IMG/VR virus record: IMGVR_UViG_3300048777_000077
Location: 1 to 22,842 of that record
Reading direction: 5' to 3' (one strand)
DNA from: a virus
DNA length: 22,842 nt
Both the position numbers and the translations under genes were made by a program. Every line of letters begins with the position of its first letter. Position 1 is the stretch's first letter. A model generated the notes under the pieces. The model searched no databases and was not told where the DNA came from. It was given only the letters and a program-made list of their open reading frames with translations. This document shows positions 1 through 7,901 of this stretch, in pieces.

Positions 1-3000
1 CACTTCGGGGGGGACAGTCTTGCCGCCAGAGCCAACCATCGTATGCGTGAGAGCGGATGGCTTTTCCATTGCACCCTGAATATCCCTGATTCGCTTCCGG
101 GCCGCTTCTCCGCGATCAATCCGTTCGCCTCTGGTTGAAGTAACAAAACTCTCAGGGACGTTGTCTAGAGCTTGACCGAGTCCTCCAGCGTTCTGGTACT
201 GAATCGCCTCGGCCAGATGTGCCAGAGTTCTCTTCGGAGCGCCGTCAATCTTCTGTTCCGCTTCCGCTATGCGCAGAGCCTCTCCCAGATCGGCGTCTAA
301 ATGGCCTTGTGTGCGGTAGCGATCCCAGAGTATGCCTTCATCCTCTGATAGAGTTTTCCTCAACTCTTTGTCGCGTTCTTTGGCTTTGATCCCACGCTCG
401 ATGTAGGCGGCATACTCCTTTTCCTCTTTCTCCACAGGCTTTTCAACTGGCGTAGATACCGGCTTGCTCTCCTTCGGAATCGTCTTCCCCTCAATCGACT
501 GTGCATAGTCGTACTCGGTCTTGGAGACGATCCACTCGGTTCCATCCGCGCTCTTGATTCGGTACGACGGAACCTTGATACCAGCCTTCTGCTGCGCGAG
601 CATCTCCCGGTACTTGATCGTCTTGGGGTGCATCTCGTTTCCGGTCGGCACTCCAGCCTTGCGCATTGCGCCGATTTCACGGTCCAGTTTGCGCTCTGCG
701 GCGTCGTCCTGCACCTGCTTGATCGATGTGGTTCCACCGCCAGCCATGCGCTCGTCGATGATCGCGCGGCGCGTGAGAACCTGACCGGACTCCCGGCGAA
801 CCTGGGTGTCGAGGTACTTGTCGGCCTTGGCCTGGACCGCCCGCTTGAACCGCTCCGCAGAGGTCTCTATCGGCTTGGGAGATGGCGTTACTTTCGGAGA
901 TTCATTAGGCTTAGGCTCGTACTTGGCCGGAACCTCTACGCCCGGCTTACCAATGGCGTCGGTACGCGCGGGGCGGTCCATGACCTTCGCCCCCATCGGG
1001 CTCGTCCCGGCCATGGGCGCTATCTGGGGCGTCGGAGGCTTGTAGAAGGAGGGCTTGGGCTTCTCGGCTGTAATCTTCCGCCACGCCTCTATGTAGAGCC
1101 TGTTCGCCTCTGGGCGCGAAATGTCCAACTGCTTCGCAATCTCATCTACCATCCCGCCAGGGTTGAACTTATCCATGTCGGGGTTAGCCTTGATGATTGC
1201 CGCAGCGCGGGAGACATTGTCCTTTACTTCTTCTTTCCCTTCCCCACCGCCCTGCTGGTCCAGTGGCTTTTCTTCGCCGGCGGTTGGGGCGCCTTCTCCG
1301 GCAGGTCCATTCCCTTGCTGGCCTGGTTGAATTCGTCCACCACCGCCGGCCCGATCTTCTTGCGGTTGGCGTTGAAGTACCCTCTCTGTTTCTGGCTCGC
1401 GTATGGCATCGGTTTTCCTCCCTGCACCTTCTGGCGCATCATCGGCGCGTGGCTGGCCGCCGTTCCGAGGTTCATTGACATTGGCTGGTTCCTTTCTTGG
1501 TCCATAAAAAAGCGTGTCGTCGAAATCGACGTAGAGAGCCTTCCCCGCAGGGATGGGCGGGATCACCATCGGCTCGTTCACGTCAGGCTTCACGTTCACG
1601 AGATTGTCGAGGATGGCGCCAAAGTCCGGTCCCTTGATGTTGGTCACCGGCAATTGGCCGAGCCCGACAGCGGAGAGCGCTTGGTGGACGGCCGGGTTGT
1701 CAGCCTCAGCGGAGAAGATGACGACCTTCTGCCCGGTGGCAACCAGTTTCTTGATCTGCTCGACGCGGGCCGGGATCGGAGCACCTACGGGATGCGCAGT
1801 GCCGGGCGCGGGCTGGCCCTGCTGGACCGGGGCGTGCGCGGGTGCAGCCTCTCCGCCTACCGGCTTCAATCCGGCCAGCGGCTTCCACACTTGGGCAAAC
1901 TTGTCCTGAACCAGTGCGCGGTCGCCATCGACCCGCACGATCCTTGCCGGGCGCGGCGTGCCCTTGTTCGTCTGGTATTCAACGGCGTCGCCGGGCTTGA
2001 ATGGCGCGGCGGCTTCCGGCTTCGCAACGTCGAACCTGGGTTGTACGGCTGACGTCTCGGGCTTCGGGTTGCCGAGTTGCGTCTGCTCCGGCGACTCGGA
2101 CAGCACGGCGCGGCCTTGGTTCTCTGGTTGCTTGGCGTCCTGAGCCTTGGCCTTGTCCATCGCAGCCTTGATCTGCGCGCCAATCTCGTCCGCCTCTTTC
2201 TGCGCCGCCTTCTGCTGCCAGCTTCCAGGTGCGGCGGCCTCAGCCTCAGCCTGCGCCTCTTTCTGGCGATCATAGTCCGCATCGCTGGCCTTCATCGCGG
2301 CGGCCTGCGCCGGGCCGGGAACGACCTGCAACTCCGAAACCTGATTCGGCTCGCCGGGCTTGCCCGTCTGCACCCCGTACTGGGTGACGTTTAGCCCGTT
2401 GTTCTCGATCTTCTCCTTCGAGACCACCGGCAGCGTGCCTTCGATAGCCTGCTCAACAGCCGGTGCGGCATCCGGACTGGGCGCCACAACGCGCGCGCCG
2501 AGGTGGTCGATATTCGTTTCTGAGGGCTTTCCCCGATCTTCCTTGTTCTCCTGCGAGTCAGGCGTCTTGACGCGCGGGCCAGCCACTTCGGCGCCGGGTA
2601 CGGCTGAGGCGACCTGAGAGGCCATGTTCTCAAGCGTTGGTTTCTGTTCCTGCGCGGACTGGCGCAGGTCGGCAGGGTTGGTGCTCGCCTGAACGACTGA
2701 ACGCTGGCCGTCCTGTTGGCCCTGTGGTACGGCTGGTTGCTGGGTTAGGGGATTGGCCTGCGGCGACGGCGCGGCGGTCTCTGGCACGGCAGGACGCGCA
2801 GCAGATGGGGGAACCATCACGGCAGACGTGGCCAACTGCGGAGAGGGAGCGGCCTGGACGGGCGCGGGCGGCGGGACGATCTTTGGGATGATCGGCCTGA
2901 CTCTTCCGGCGGTCTCCCCCGGAGGCGGCAGGCCGGGACGGTTTACCAGCGCATTGCCATGCTCGTCGACAATCACGCCGCGGTCGGCAGGAATCTCAGG

Positions 3001-4236
3001 GGGGGGAGCGAACCGTGTTGGCGGCGTAGTGCGTTCAACGGCGGTTGCGGGATTGACCGGGGGCGGGGAATTCTGTGGGTTAGGAGGCGCTTCGCCGGGG
3101 GTCGAGGCTTGCAGCCGGGGCGCGCCAGAGGGTTGAAGCGGGAGCATGGGAGATTCTGGCGCGAACTCGACGGGTGGTAGAGGGCCGGGACGTACAGCCA
3201 GCGAGGTGTCGGGTGGTGTCGGAAGTTGCCGCTGCGCAAACTCTGCGCCCTCGGGCGTGGGATATGGTTGCGTGACGGTGGGGCGGCCACGGTCGATGGG
3301 CATTCCCTTGACGACCGAATGGGCCATGAGCCCGGCCATCGCAGCATCCAGCACCGCCTCTGTGATGTCCCCCGCTACCTTGCCTTTTTGCTGACTGCGG
3401 TGGGCGTCCCATGCTTTTTGGAAGTCGGCATCCGAGATTGGGTGGTCCGGATCGCCAAGCATATTGACTATCTCCCGATAGCTTTTCTGAGCTTCCGGGT
3501 TGTTGCCCTCACTGTAGTCTTTCCTGGCCTTCTCGATGCTGTCGTAACTCCCCTTTGCCGACTGGGCGGTAAATATCCCAGTGAGAATATCCGAGACCTT
3601 GCCCAGTTTGCCTAATGGGCCTGCGGCTGCCAGAGCCAAGCTCTCCGGGCTCGTTAGGGATTCTCCAAACTTATTGACTTTCTCGACAATGTTTGCGGCG
3701 ATAGGATGCGCAGCATCAAAGTATGCGTTTGCTCGGCCCTGCCGTTCCCACTCCTTTTGGCGCAGCGCCCTCCCCTCCTCCGAATAGCTCCGAGGGTCGG
3801 CTATATTTTCAAGCCAATCCATTCCCTGTTTCACCTTGGGCCAAGTCGGGGTGGACACCCATGCGGGACGTTGCGGGAACGAAGTCTTGTCCTGCTGGTA
3901 GGTGGGAGATGATTCACTCTCGGTTGGCTGGAGATGCAGGGCGGAAGCCAATCTCGGCGATGACGACTGAAGGGTGTGACCGACAACACTGTTCGCAACC
4001 GACTCGCGGGCGCGTTCGAGGATGCCCGGTTGTGGGGCGGCTTGCATCGTGTCCTGGCCGGTGAGGCGCGGCGACGTCGCCTGAAGCTGTGCGGGCTGTT
4101 GTGGCGCGGCGGCAGGCGCGGCATTCGCTTTCGGGAGCGGGATCAGGGGACTGTTGTCATCAAACTCAGGTCCAGCCGATTTCCCGAGCGGAATGACTGG
4201 ACTCTGATCATCAAAGACTACAGGGGCCGTCGTCAT
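1..4236 (-). CDS. Giant multi-domain virion/ejection-type protein, partial (C-terminus beyond left edge)
   Basis: I checked every codon from the ATG at 4236 to base 1 and found no stop, giving at least 1412 residues; the 3' end lies outside the window. The start overlaps the TAA of the upstream gene (TAATG), so translation is coupled. Residues 1-36 hold two copies of FDDxSP[VL]IPLxK. About 150-350 is helical, with an Ala/Leu/Gly-rich patch at 199-212. About 350-740 is Pro/Ala-rich and probably disordered, with a charged coiled coil near 645-705. About 745-795 looks like a small SH3-like barrel (PGDAVEY, then ARIVRVDGDRALV). About 815-912 carries HAD-type motifs: S842 (VVIFSAE), K868 (PVTNIKG), D877 (AILDN) and D904-D906 (DFDDT). 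From about 1005 a helical segment begins (MVDEIAKQLDIS). Giant multi-domain phage proteins near ejection genes are often packaged and injected; that role is inferred. Residues 919-1004 overlap another gene in a different frame, so this stretch may be a linker or a frameshift artefact. Confidence 0.8.
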   Translation of the reverse strand, partial: MTTAPVVFDDQSPVIPLGKSAGPEFDDNSPLIPLPKANAAPAAAPQQPAQLQATSPRLTGQDTMQAAPQPGILERARESVANSVVGHTLQSSSPRLASALHLQPTESESSPTYQQDKTSFPQRPAWVSTPTWPKVKQGMDWLENIADPRSYSEEGRALRQKEWERQGRANAYFDAAHPIAANIVEKVNKFGESLTSPESLALAAAGPLGKLGKVSDILTGIFTAQSAKGSYDSIEKARKDYSEGNNPEAQKSYREIVNMLGDPDHPISDADFQKAWDAHRSQQKGKVAGDITEAVLDAAMAGLMAHSVVKGMPIDRGRPTVTQPYPTPEGAEFAQRQLPTPPDTSLAVRPGPLPPVEFAPESPMLPLQPSGAPRLQASTPGEAPPNPQNSPPPVNPATAVERTTPPTRFAPPPEIPADRGVIVDEHGNALVNRPGLPPPGETAGRVRPIIPKIVPPPAPVQAAPSPQLATSAVMVPPSAARPAVPETAAPSPQANPLTQQPAVPQGQQDGQRSVVQASTNPADLRQSAQEQKPTLENMASQVASAVPGAEVAGPRVKTPDSQENKEDRGKPSETNIDHLGARVVAPSPDAAPAVEQAIEGTLPVVSKEKIENNGLNVTQYGVQTGKPGEPNQVSELQVVPGPAQAAAMKASDADYDRQKEAQAEAEAAAPGSWQQKAAQKEADEIGAQIKAAMDKAKAQDAKQPENQGRAVLSESPEQTQLGNPKPETSAVQPRFDVAKPEAAAPFKPGDAVEYQTNKGTPRPARIVRVDGDRALVQDKFAQVWKPLAGLKPVGGEAAPAHAPVQQGQPAPGTAHPVGAPIPARVEQIKKLVATGQKVVIFSAEADNPAVHQALSAVGLGQLPVTNIKGPDFGAILDNLVNVKPDVNEPMVIPPIPAGKALYVDFDDTLFYGPRKEPANVNEPRNGGQPRADDAPEGAGRKTDAIREPETERVLQRQPQEDRAGGGGRIQPGQQGNGPAGEGAPTAGEEKPLDQQGGGEGKEEVKDNVSRAAAIIKANPDMDKFNPGGMVDEIAKQLDISRPEANRLYIEAWRKITAEKPKPSFYKPPTPQIAPMAGTSPMGAKVMDRPARTDAIGKPGVEVPAKYEPKPNESPKVTPSPKPIETSAERFKRAVQAKADKYLDTQVRRESGQVLTRRAIIDERMAGGGTTSIKQVQDDAAERKLDREIGAMRKAGVPTGNEMHPKTIKYREMLAQQKAGIKVPSYRIKSADGTEWIVSKTEYDYAQSIEGKTIPKESKPVSTPVEKPVEKEEKEYAAYIERGIKAKERDKELRKTLSEDEGILWDRYRTQGHLDADLGEALRIAEAEQKIDGAPKRTLAHLAEAIQYQNAGGLGQALDNVPESFVTSTRGERIDRGEAARKRIRDIQGAMEKPSALTHTMVGSGGKTVPPEV
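1224..1481 (-). CDS. Small phage protein with MPYAS-KQRGYF motif, nested in the giant frame
   Basis: This 85-residue protein reads in a different minus-strand frame from the giant ORF that contains it. The ATG at 1481 has AAAGGA upstream at good spacing; the frame is open to an ATG at 1505, which lacks a ribosome site. The motif MPYASQKQRGYFNAN, then KIGPAVVDEFNQASKG, resembles small phage proteins of unknown function that start MPxAS-x-KQ and continue with a VxEFxxASKGxxLP stretch; this is from memory. The C-terminus is very basic (GKGKKK). Coding signal is strong: in 1321-1380 the presumed third codon position is G or C in 19 of 20 codons in this frame, against 6 of 20 in the giant frame (hand count). 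It may be a separate gene or, if a frameshift exists at the A6 run 1506-1511, the C-terminal part of the upstream protein. Confidence 0.75.
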   Translation of the reverse strand: MSMNLGTAASHAPMMRQKVQGGKPMPYASQKQRGYFNANRKKIGPAVVDEFNQASKGMDLPEKAPQPPAKKSHWTSRAVGKGKKK

Positions 4237-5768
4237 TACTTCACCGCCGATATAGCTCTGCCATGGCCGTCAACGTAGTAATACTTACCATCTTTGGCTT
4301 GCCGCATTCCAGCCGCGCCAGATGGCGGTGCGGTGGTGGGCGTCGGCGGCTCCGATCTCTTGGCCGGGTTCGCGGATGCAGTTGGGTTTTGAGTTACTGC
4401 CGCTGGTGCCGCCGCGGGCGCCTGTGCCGGTTGCGCGCCGGGCTGCGTTCTACTCATCTGTTCGCCTTTGGAGTTGCGCCAGATGAGATCAGATCCGACT
4501 GTCAAATGCTCGGGGGTTTGACCATGTTCGGTTAACTCTTGTTCGTAACCGTCCTGAGCGTCTTGCATGGCGTCCATGGCAGCTTTTTGATTCACCATGC
4601 TATTCGGTGCCTTGTCGAGTAAAGCCTGAGCTTTCGCCACTGCATTATTCTTGGCGACTCCGGCACGGTCGATGGCTGCTCTGTCCGCGCGTGCATTGGT
4701 TTGGTCGTTGCGCGTATTCGCCCTGGCGGCCGCCGCGTCCGCGCCTTCCTCCTTTAGAGACCTGCGAAGTTGCAGCGCTTGGGTGTACATTTTTCTCTTG
4801 GCGGGGTCGGTTTCAGAAGCGACCTTCATCACAAGTTCTATGTCGGTTTTCGGCAGCGGATCGGCTTTCTGGTCTGCCAACTGCTGTTGGATGCCAACCA
4901 GCTTATCCTTCACGCCCTCAACCTGCTGGTTGTAGTCGGCCTTCTGCTCTGCCGTCTGCTGCGCCGTGGAGGTCTTTGCTACGTCCTGGTACCCGGTCGC
5001 CACAGCGCGCAGATCGGTCCCGATCTTGCCTAGGCGCTCGCTGTCGGCCTTCTCATTGGCGATGTTGCGTTGCTCCTCCTGCGAAATCTGACCCGCCGCA
5101 GCCTGCCGGGCGGCCTCAGCCGCTCGATAGTTCGCATTTGGATCACCGTAAGCAGTCCCACCTACATCCTTGGGGTCGAACGCGCCCATAGCCCCGCCAC
5201 GCCTTACAGCGTCAATGCCACGCACGATGCGAGTCCCGATACCTGGCTTGTACAGTTTCTCCGGGTTGATTTGCTCACCTGTTACTGGGTCGGTGGCCGA
5301 AGTCAGAACCTTCCCTGTTGTCTGATTGCGGTACGGGATCGGTGCCGCAAAGGATTGGCGGCGTTGTTCGAGCGTAGCGTTCAGGCTTGTCGCGCTCGGT
5401 TGGTTTTGAAGAGCAGCCGCGGCAGACTGCGCCTGGTCCATCGACTGCATAGACTTGTCATTTGCCGAACGCACATAGTCTGCCCAGGTCTTTGGCGGTG
5501 CCCCTACCGCTGTTGGGCCTGCTCCCGATGGCGTGACGCTGGTTGGCGTCGGCGTTGGAGGCTTGACCGCTGGCACGGGAGACGGACCCGGTGCCGGTGT
5601 TTGTGTGAGAGCGGCAGCGGCGGGGCGCGGACCGGGGGCCGGAGAGGCCGTGGGCGGCGGCTGCGCGCCAGCTTGCGCTTGGGCAGTCTGGTCGGGAGGG
5701 GGGTTGATGACGTTTTTGACCAATTCCCCGTAGCGGTCATCTGGTGAAATGTAGTCTGCCGGTCCCAT
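4236..5768 (-). CDS. Pro-rich, coiled-coil probable internal virion/ejection protein
   Basis: This 510-residue protein is unrecognised by family. After a short ordered N-terminus (DYISPDDRYGELVKNVINPP) there is a Pro/Ala/Thr-rich disordered stretch at about 23-95. A globular piece follows at about 95-210, then a long charged Ala/Gln/Lys helical and coiled-coil region at about 212-412. A second Pro/Ala-rich linker (443-485) leads to a C-terminal tail with DGKYYYVDGHGRAIS. There is no signal peptide or clear membrane segment. The start follows AAGGG at good spacing. Its TAA overlaps the ATG of the giant gene, so the two are translationally coupled and probably work together. Its position after the tail genes and its helical, low-complexity composition fit an ejection or internal core protein of a short-tailed phage. 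That is inference; a minor tail protein is the alternative. Confidence 0.85.
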   Translation of the reverse strand: MGPADYISPDDRYGELVKNVINPPPDQTAQAQAGAQPPPTASPAPGPRPAAAALTQTPAPGPSPVPAVKPPTPTPTSVTPSGAGPTAVGAPPKTWADYVRSANDKSMQSMDQAQSAAAALQNQPSATSLNATLEQRRQSFAAPIPYRNQTTGKVLTSATDPVTGEQINPEKLYKPGIGTRIVRGIDAVRRGGAMGAFDPKDVGGTAYGDPNANYRAAEAARQAAAGQISQEEQRNIANEKADSERLGKIGTDLRAVATGYQDVAKTSTAQQTAEQKADYNQQVEGVKDKLVGIQQQLADQKADPLPKTDIELVMKVASETDPAKRKMYTQALQLRRSLKEEGADAAAARANTRNDQTNARADRAAIDRAGVAKNNAVAKAQALLDKAPNSMVNQKAAMDAMQDAQDGYEQELTEHGQTPEHLTVGSDLIWRNSKGEQMSRTQPGAQPAQAPAAAPAAVTQNPTASANPAKRSEPPTPTTAPPSGAAGMRQAKDGKYYYVDGHGRAISAVK

Positions 5769-5793
5769 TAGTTTTTCCCTTCTCGCCCGATAG

Positions 5794-6363
5794 TTAGCTG
5801 CTTACCTGGTGTCCGCCCGCAAATTCCGCCGCTTCCTTGTTCCAGATGTTCGCGGCCGGATCGGTCCAGTCTGCCGCCTTCACCATACTTCCGAGCGCGC
5901 TGTTGGCTGCTCCCGACATGGCCCCAGTCATGCCCTCGGCGAATTGTGCCGGGTACTCCGTGGCGCCGAGCACGCTCTTGTTGTATCCTGCCTGGCCACT
6001 GATACGCTCCTGGTTAGCCTTTGCCTCTTCAGCGGACAAGTCTCGCGTTCCCTGCTGCTCCATCTTTTCAGTGGTCGCCACAGCTCCGGCGGTATTCTGC
6101 CCCGTGCGTTCCGCCTGACCTTCGAGAGCTTCCCCCGCCGACCGTGCGCCAGCATCTGCCGTGTCCGCCAGAACCTGATTGGTCGTCTTCTGGAACTCGC
6201 CACCCTCCCCAAAGGGATTGCTGGCAGCATACTTCGAGAGCTGGTCTTTGTAGTCACCGATGTCGTTTTGGGCTTGGGTGTAAGAGTTTTGGGCTTCCTG
6301 ATAGTAGCCCTGGTTCTGGACTGCCGATGCTGCATCTGCTCTCTGCGCCGCTGCACGTCCCAT
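5794..6363 (-). CDS. Ala-rich helical probable internal virion (ejection) protein
   Basis: This 189-residue protein is rich in Ala, Gln, Glu and Gly. Residues 1-50 form a Gln/Asn/Tyr-containing amphipathic helix region (AAAQRADAASAVQNQGYYQ). The middle is predicted helical with few hydrophobics, and a more hydrophobic, Gly/Ala-rich patch at about 140-165 (EGMTGAMSGAANSALGSMV) could contact a membrane. Small Ala/Gln-rich helical proteins directly after the tail genes are typical of the smaller ejection proteins of short-tailed phages (T7 gp14 and P22 gp7 are functional analogues). I see no sequence signature proving homology. GAGGG precedes the ATG at suitable spacing, and only 11 bases separate it from the acetyltransferase-like gene upstream, so it belongs to the same operon. 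Confidence 0.82.
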   Translation of the reverse strand: MGRAAAQRADAASAVQNQGYYQEAQNSYTQAQNDIGDYKDQLSKYAASNPFGEGGEFQKTTNQVLADTADAGARSAGEALEGQAERTGQNTAGAVATTEKMEQQGTRDLSAEEAKANQERISGQAGYNKSVLGATEYPAQFAEGMTGAMSGAANSALGSMVKAADWTDPAANIWNKEAAEFAGGHQVSS

Positions 6364-6374
6364 GATTTATTCCC

Positions 6375-6797
6375 TCATATCTCTCTGAAAAAACTGGCAA
6401 AACGTCCATCGTCGCGCCTGAAGCCAGCTTCCTTCATCGCGTCTTTGACCTGCTTCACGATCTTGCGTGTGACCAAACATCTGATCCAGTTGAATCCCAT
6501 TGCACGCAATGTGTACAACACTCCCGGCGCGTGCTTGCCCACCGTCAGAGTCACCCGAGGATTGCAGCCGACCAGCATCATCTCGACGCCCTTGGACTCG
6601 AAGACGATGGCCCCAAAGACTTCACCTCCACGCTCGACCACATAGGCCAGCGGGATGTTGTCGGCCTGCCGGCCGTCCTCGTCGAATATCTCTGGCAGCG
6701 GGTAGTGCGTCCCATCGCGCAGGTTCTGCTCGGCCAACTTGTGAAGCAGCGTGGGAATGTCGCGGGGCTCGACCAACCGGAGAGTGGTTTCGCTCAC
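6375..6797 (-). CDS. GNAT-like N-acetyltransferase in the tail/ejection cluster
   Basis: This 140-residue protein starts at a GTG that overlaps the previous stop as GTGA; the frame remains open upstream, but that part shadows the neighbouring gene. The layout fits a GNAT fold: an N-terminal LRLVEPRDIPTLLHKLAEQ helix region, a central strand pair AYVVERGGEVFGAIVFES, a strand-turn region GVEMMLVGCNPRV, and a C-terminal VKQVKDAMKEAGFRRDDG with FFREI at the end. The classical Q/RxxGxG/A acetyl-CoA loop is not obvious, so the protein could be a divergent or inactive member. GNAT-like genes of unknown substrate occur beside tail genes in many short-tailed phages. AAGG precedes the GTG at about 10 bases. 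The substrate is unknown; a virion protein or a host protein are both possible. Confidence 0.75.
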   Translation of the reverse strand: MSETTLRLVEPRDIPTLLHKLAEQNLRDGTHYPLPEIFDEDGRQADNIPLAYVVERGGEVFGAIVFESKGVEMMLVGCNPRVTLTVGKHAPGVLYTLRAMGFNWIRCLVTRKIVKQVKDAMKEAGFRRDDGRFASFFREI

Positions 6798-7075
6798 GGC
6801 TTGCTCGCCTTGGCAACCGGGATGTTGTGCCGCTGCACATAGGCCGCGCTCTGCATCCGGCTCTGTTCGAGGTTGGCCAGTTCCTCTTTCAGAATCGCTT
6901 TGAAGTCCAACTCGCCAGTATTCGTCTTCGGCTTGACGTGCCCGCATGTCGGGCAGGAGTCGTGTCCGGTATGGATCACGATGTGATGCTCTGCGCCTGT
7001 CGCTGGGTCGTGGAGCACGGCATAGTGCCTCCCCACTTGATGATCGAAGTCGTGATTTTTCAGTTGCCAAGCCAT
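6794..7075 (-). CDS. Small zinc-finger-like phage protein
   Basis: This 93-residue protein has an N-terminal beta-type segment (RHYAVLHDPATGAEHHIVIHTGH) followed by C41-P-T-C44, with H35, H38 and H46 nearby, a likely single zinc site of mixed Cys/His ligands. The C-terminal half is a charged helix (LDFKAILKEELANLEQSRMQ). I chose the ATG at 7075 because GGGAAGG lies just upstream, although the frame stays open to 7114. The stop overlaps the GTG of the acetyltransferase-like gene by four bases, so the pair is coupled. No family is recognised. It may be a small structural or adaptor component of the tail; the evidence is only context. Confidence 0.82.
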   Translation of the reverse strand: MAWQLKNHDFDHQVGRHYAVLHDPATGAEHHIVIHTGHDSCPTCGHVKPKTNTGELDFKAILKEELANLEQSRMQSAAYVQRHNIPVAKASKP

Positions 7076-7088
7076 TGTTTGCCTTCCC

Positions 7089-7901
7089 TTAGATTGCGGT
7101 GAGACGCGCTCCATTACCGCCCTTGATTCCGCCGCCGCCCGGAGTCCCGTTGACCTGCGCCAATCCGACCGGCTCCCACGAATCTTTCAGCACCCCAGGC
7201 AGCACCGGACTGATCTGGAACCGCTTGCCGTCAAAGGCAACGATCTGGTTCTCGGAGTAGTCGGTGTTGAGGATCGTCGCCGAGGGCCTGCTGACCTGCG
7301 TTGTGCCGCGGCCTGCCGTGTAACCGTGGTAGGGGCCATTTGGCCCGTAGACCTGGATCAAGGGAACCTGCCCAGGCGCGCCCTGGCCCACCACATTGGC
7401 ATAGTTCCAGTTGTTCAGAACCGTCCCCGGCTCACATGCCGCACTTGATTGCAATCCGGCCTGAACAGCCGTCTGCTGGATGAGCTGGTGCGTGTTCCAA
7501 GTGGAACCATCGTAGCTTGACCGGATGCGCACAAACGGCGCCTGGCCCGGCGCCGGGATACTCACCGTGTTGTTTGCTGACACCGGAAGAGTCGTCACGC
7601 CCTGCGAGAAGTTCTTGACCGGCGAATAGCTGACCTCGTGATAGATGGTCGCCTTGGCCGCCTGAGTCGGGTTCGTGATCTGTAGGCTGATGACTCCGTT
7701 CGCGCCCTGGGCCGCTGCGGTTGCCGCTGGCGGCGGCGTCGTCGAGGACGGCAGCGTTCCCGATGTCGGTGACACCCAATTGGTCCCCGTTACCTGATGG
7801 GCCTGGACATGCTCGTTCATGAACTGGAGAAGGAGGTTGCGCATGTCTTCGCGGTTGCCTCCGACTGCTGACTCAATCATCGACCGGATCTCTGCGCTCA
7901 T
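7089..7901 (-). CDS. Putative minor tail protein with beta-sandwich domain
   Basis: This 270-residue protein begins with a helical segment (residues 1-37, EIRSMIESAVGGNREDMRNLL), followed by a Pro/Thr/Ala-rich linker (about 40-68). A beta-rich domain follows at about 68-165 with alternating strands (GVISLQITNPTQAAKATIYHE, then FVRIRSSYDGSTWNTHQL). The phrase RIRSSYDGSTW is typical of fibronectin-III-like modules in phage tail proteins. The C-terminus is Gly-rich. The ATG follows GGAGG and overlaps the upstream stop as ATGA, so it is translationally coupled to the 1155-residue tail protein and probably shares its structure. Function is inferred from context and fold impression; host binding or decoration of the tail are both possible. 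Confidence 0.85.
   Translation of the reverse strand: MSAEIRSMIESAVGGNREDMRNLLLQFMNEHVQAHQVTGTNWVSPTSGTLPSSTTPPPAATAAAQGANGVISLQITNPTQAAKATIYHEVSYSPVKNFSQGVTTLPVSANNTVSIPAPGQAPFVRIRSSYDGSTWNTHQLIQQTAVQAGLQSSAACEPGTVLNNWNYANVVGQGAPGQVPLIQVYGPNGPYHGYTAGRGTTQVSRPSATILNTDYSENQIVAFDGKRFQISPVLPGVLKDSWEPVGLAQVNGTPGGGGIKGGNGARLTAI

Noticed and set aside
628-2052. 474-codon open frame on the plus strand opposite the giant gene
   Set aside because: It has no ribosome site or family motif and mirrors the stop-free, Ala/Pro/Gly-rich codons of the minus-strand coding frame; third-position bias favours the minus strand.
6798-7070. N-terminal extension of the acetyltransferase-like protein
   Set aside because: Arg-rich shadow of the zinc-finger-like gene; the GTG at 6797 with GTGA overlap is the better start.
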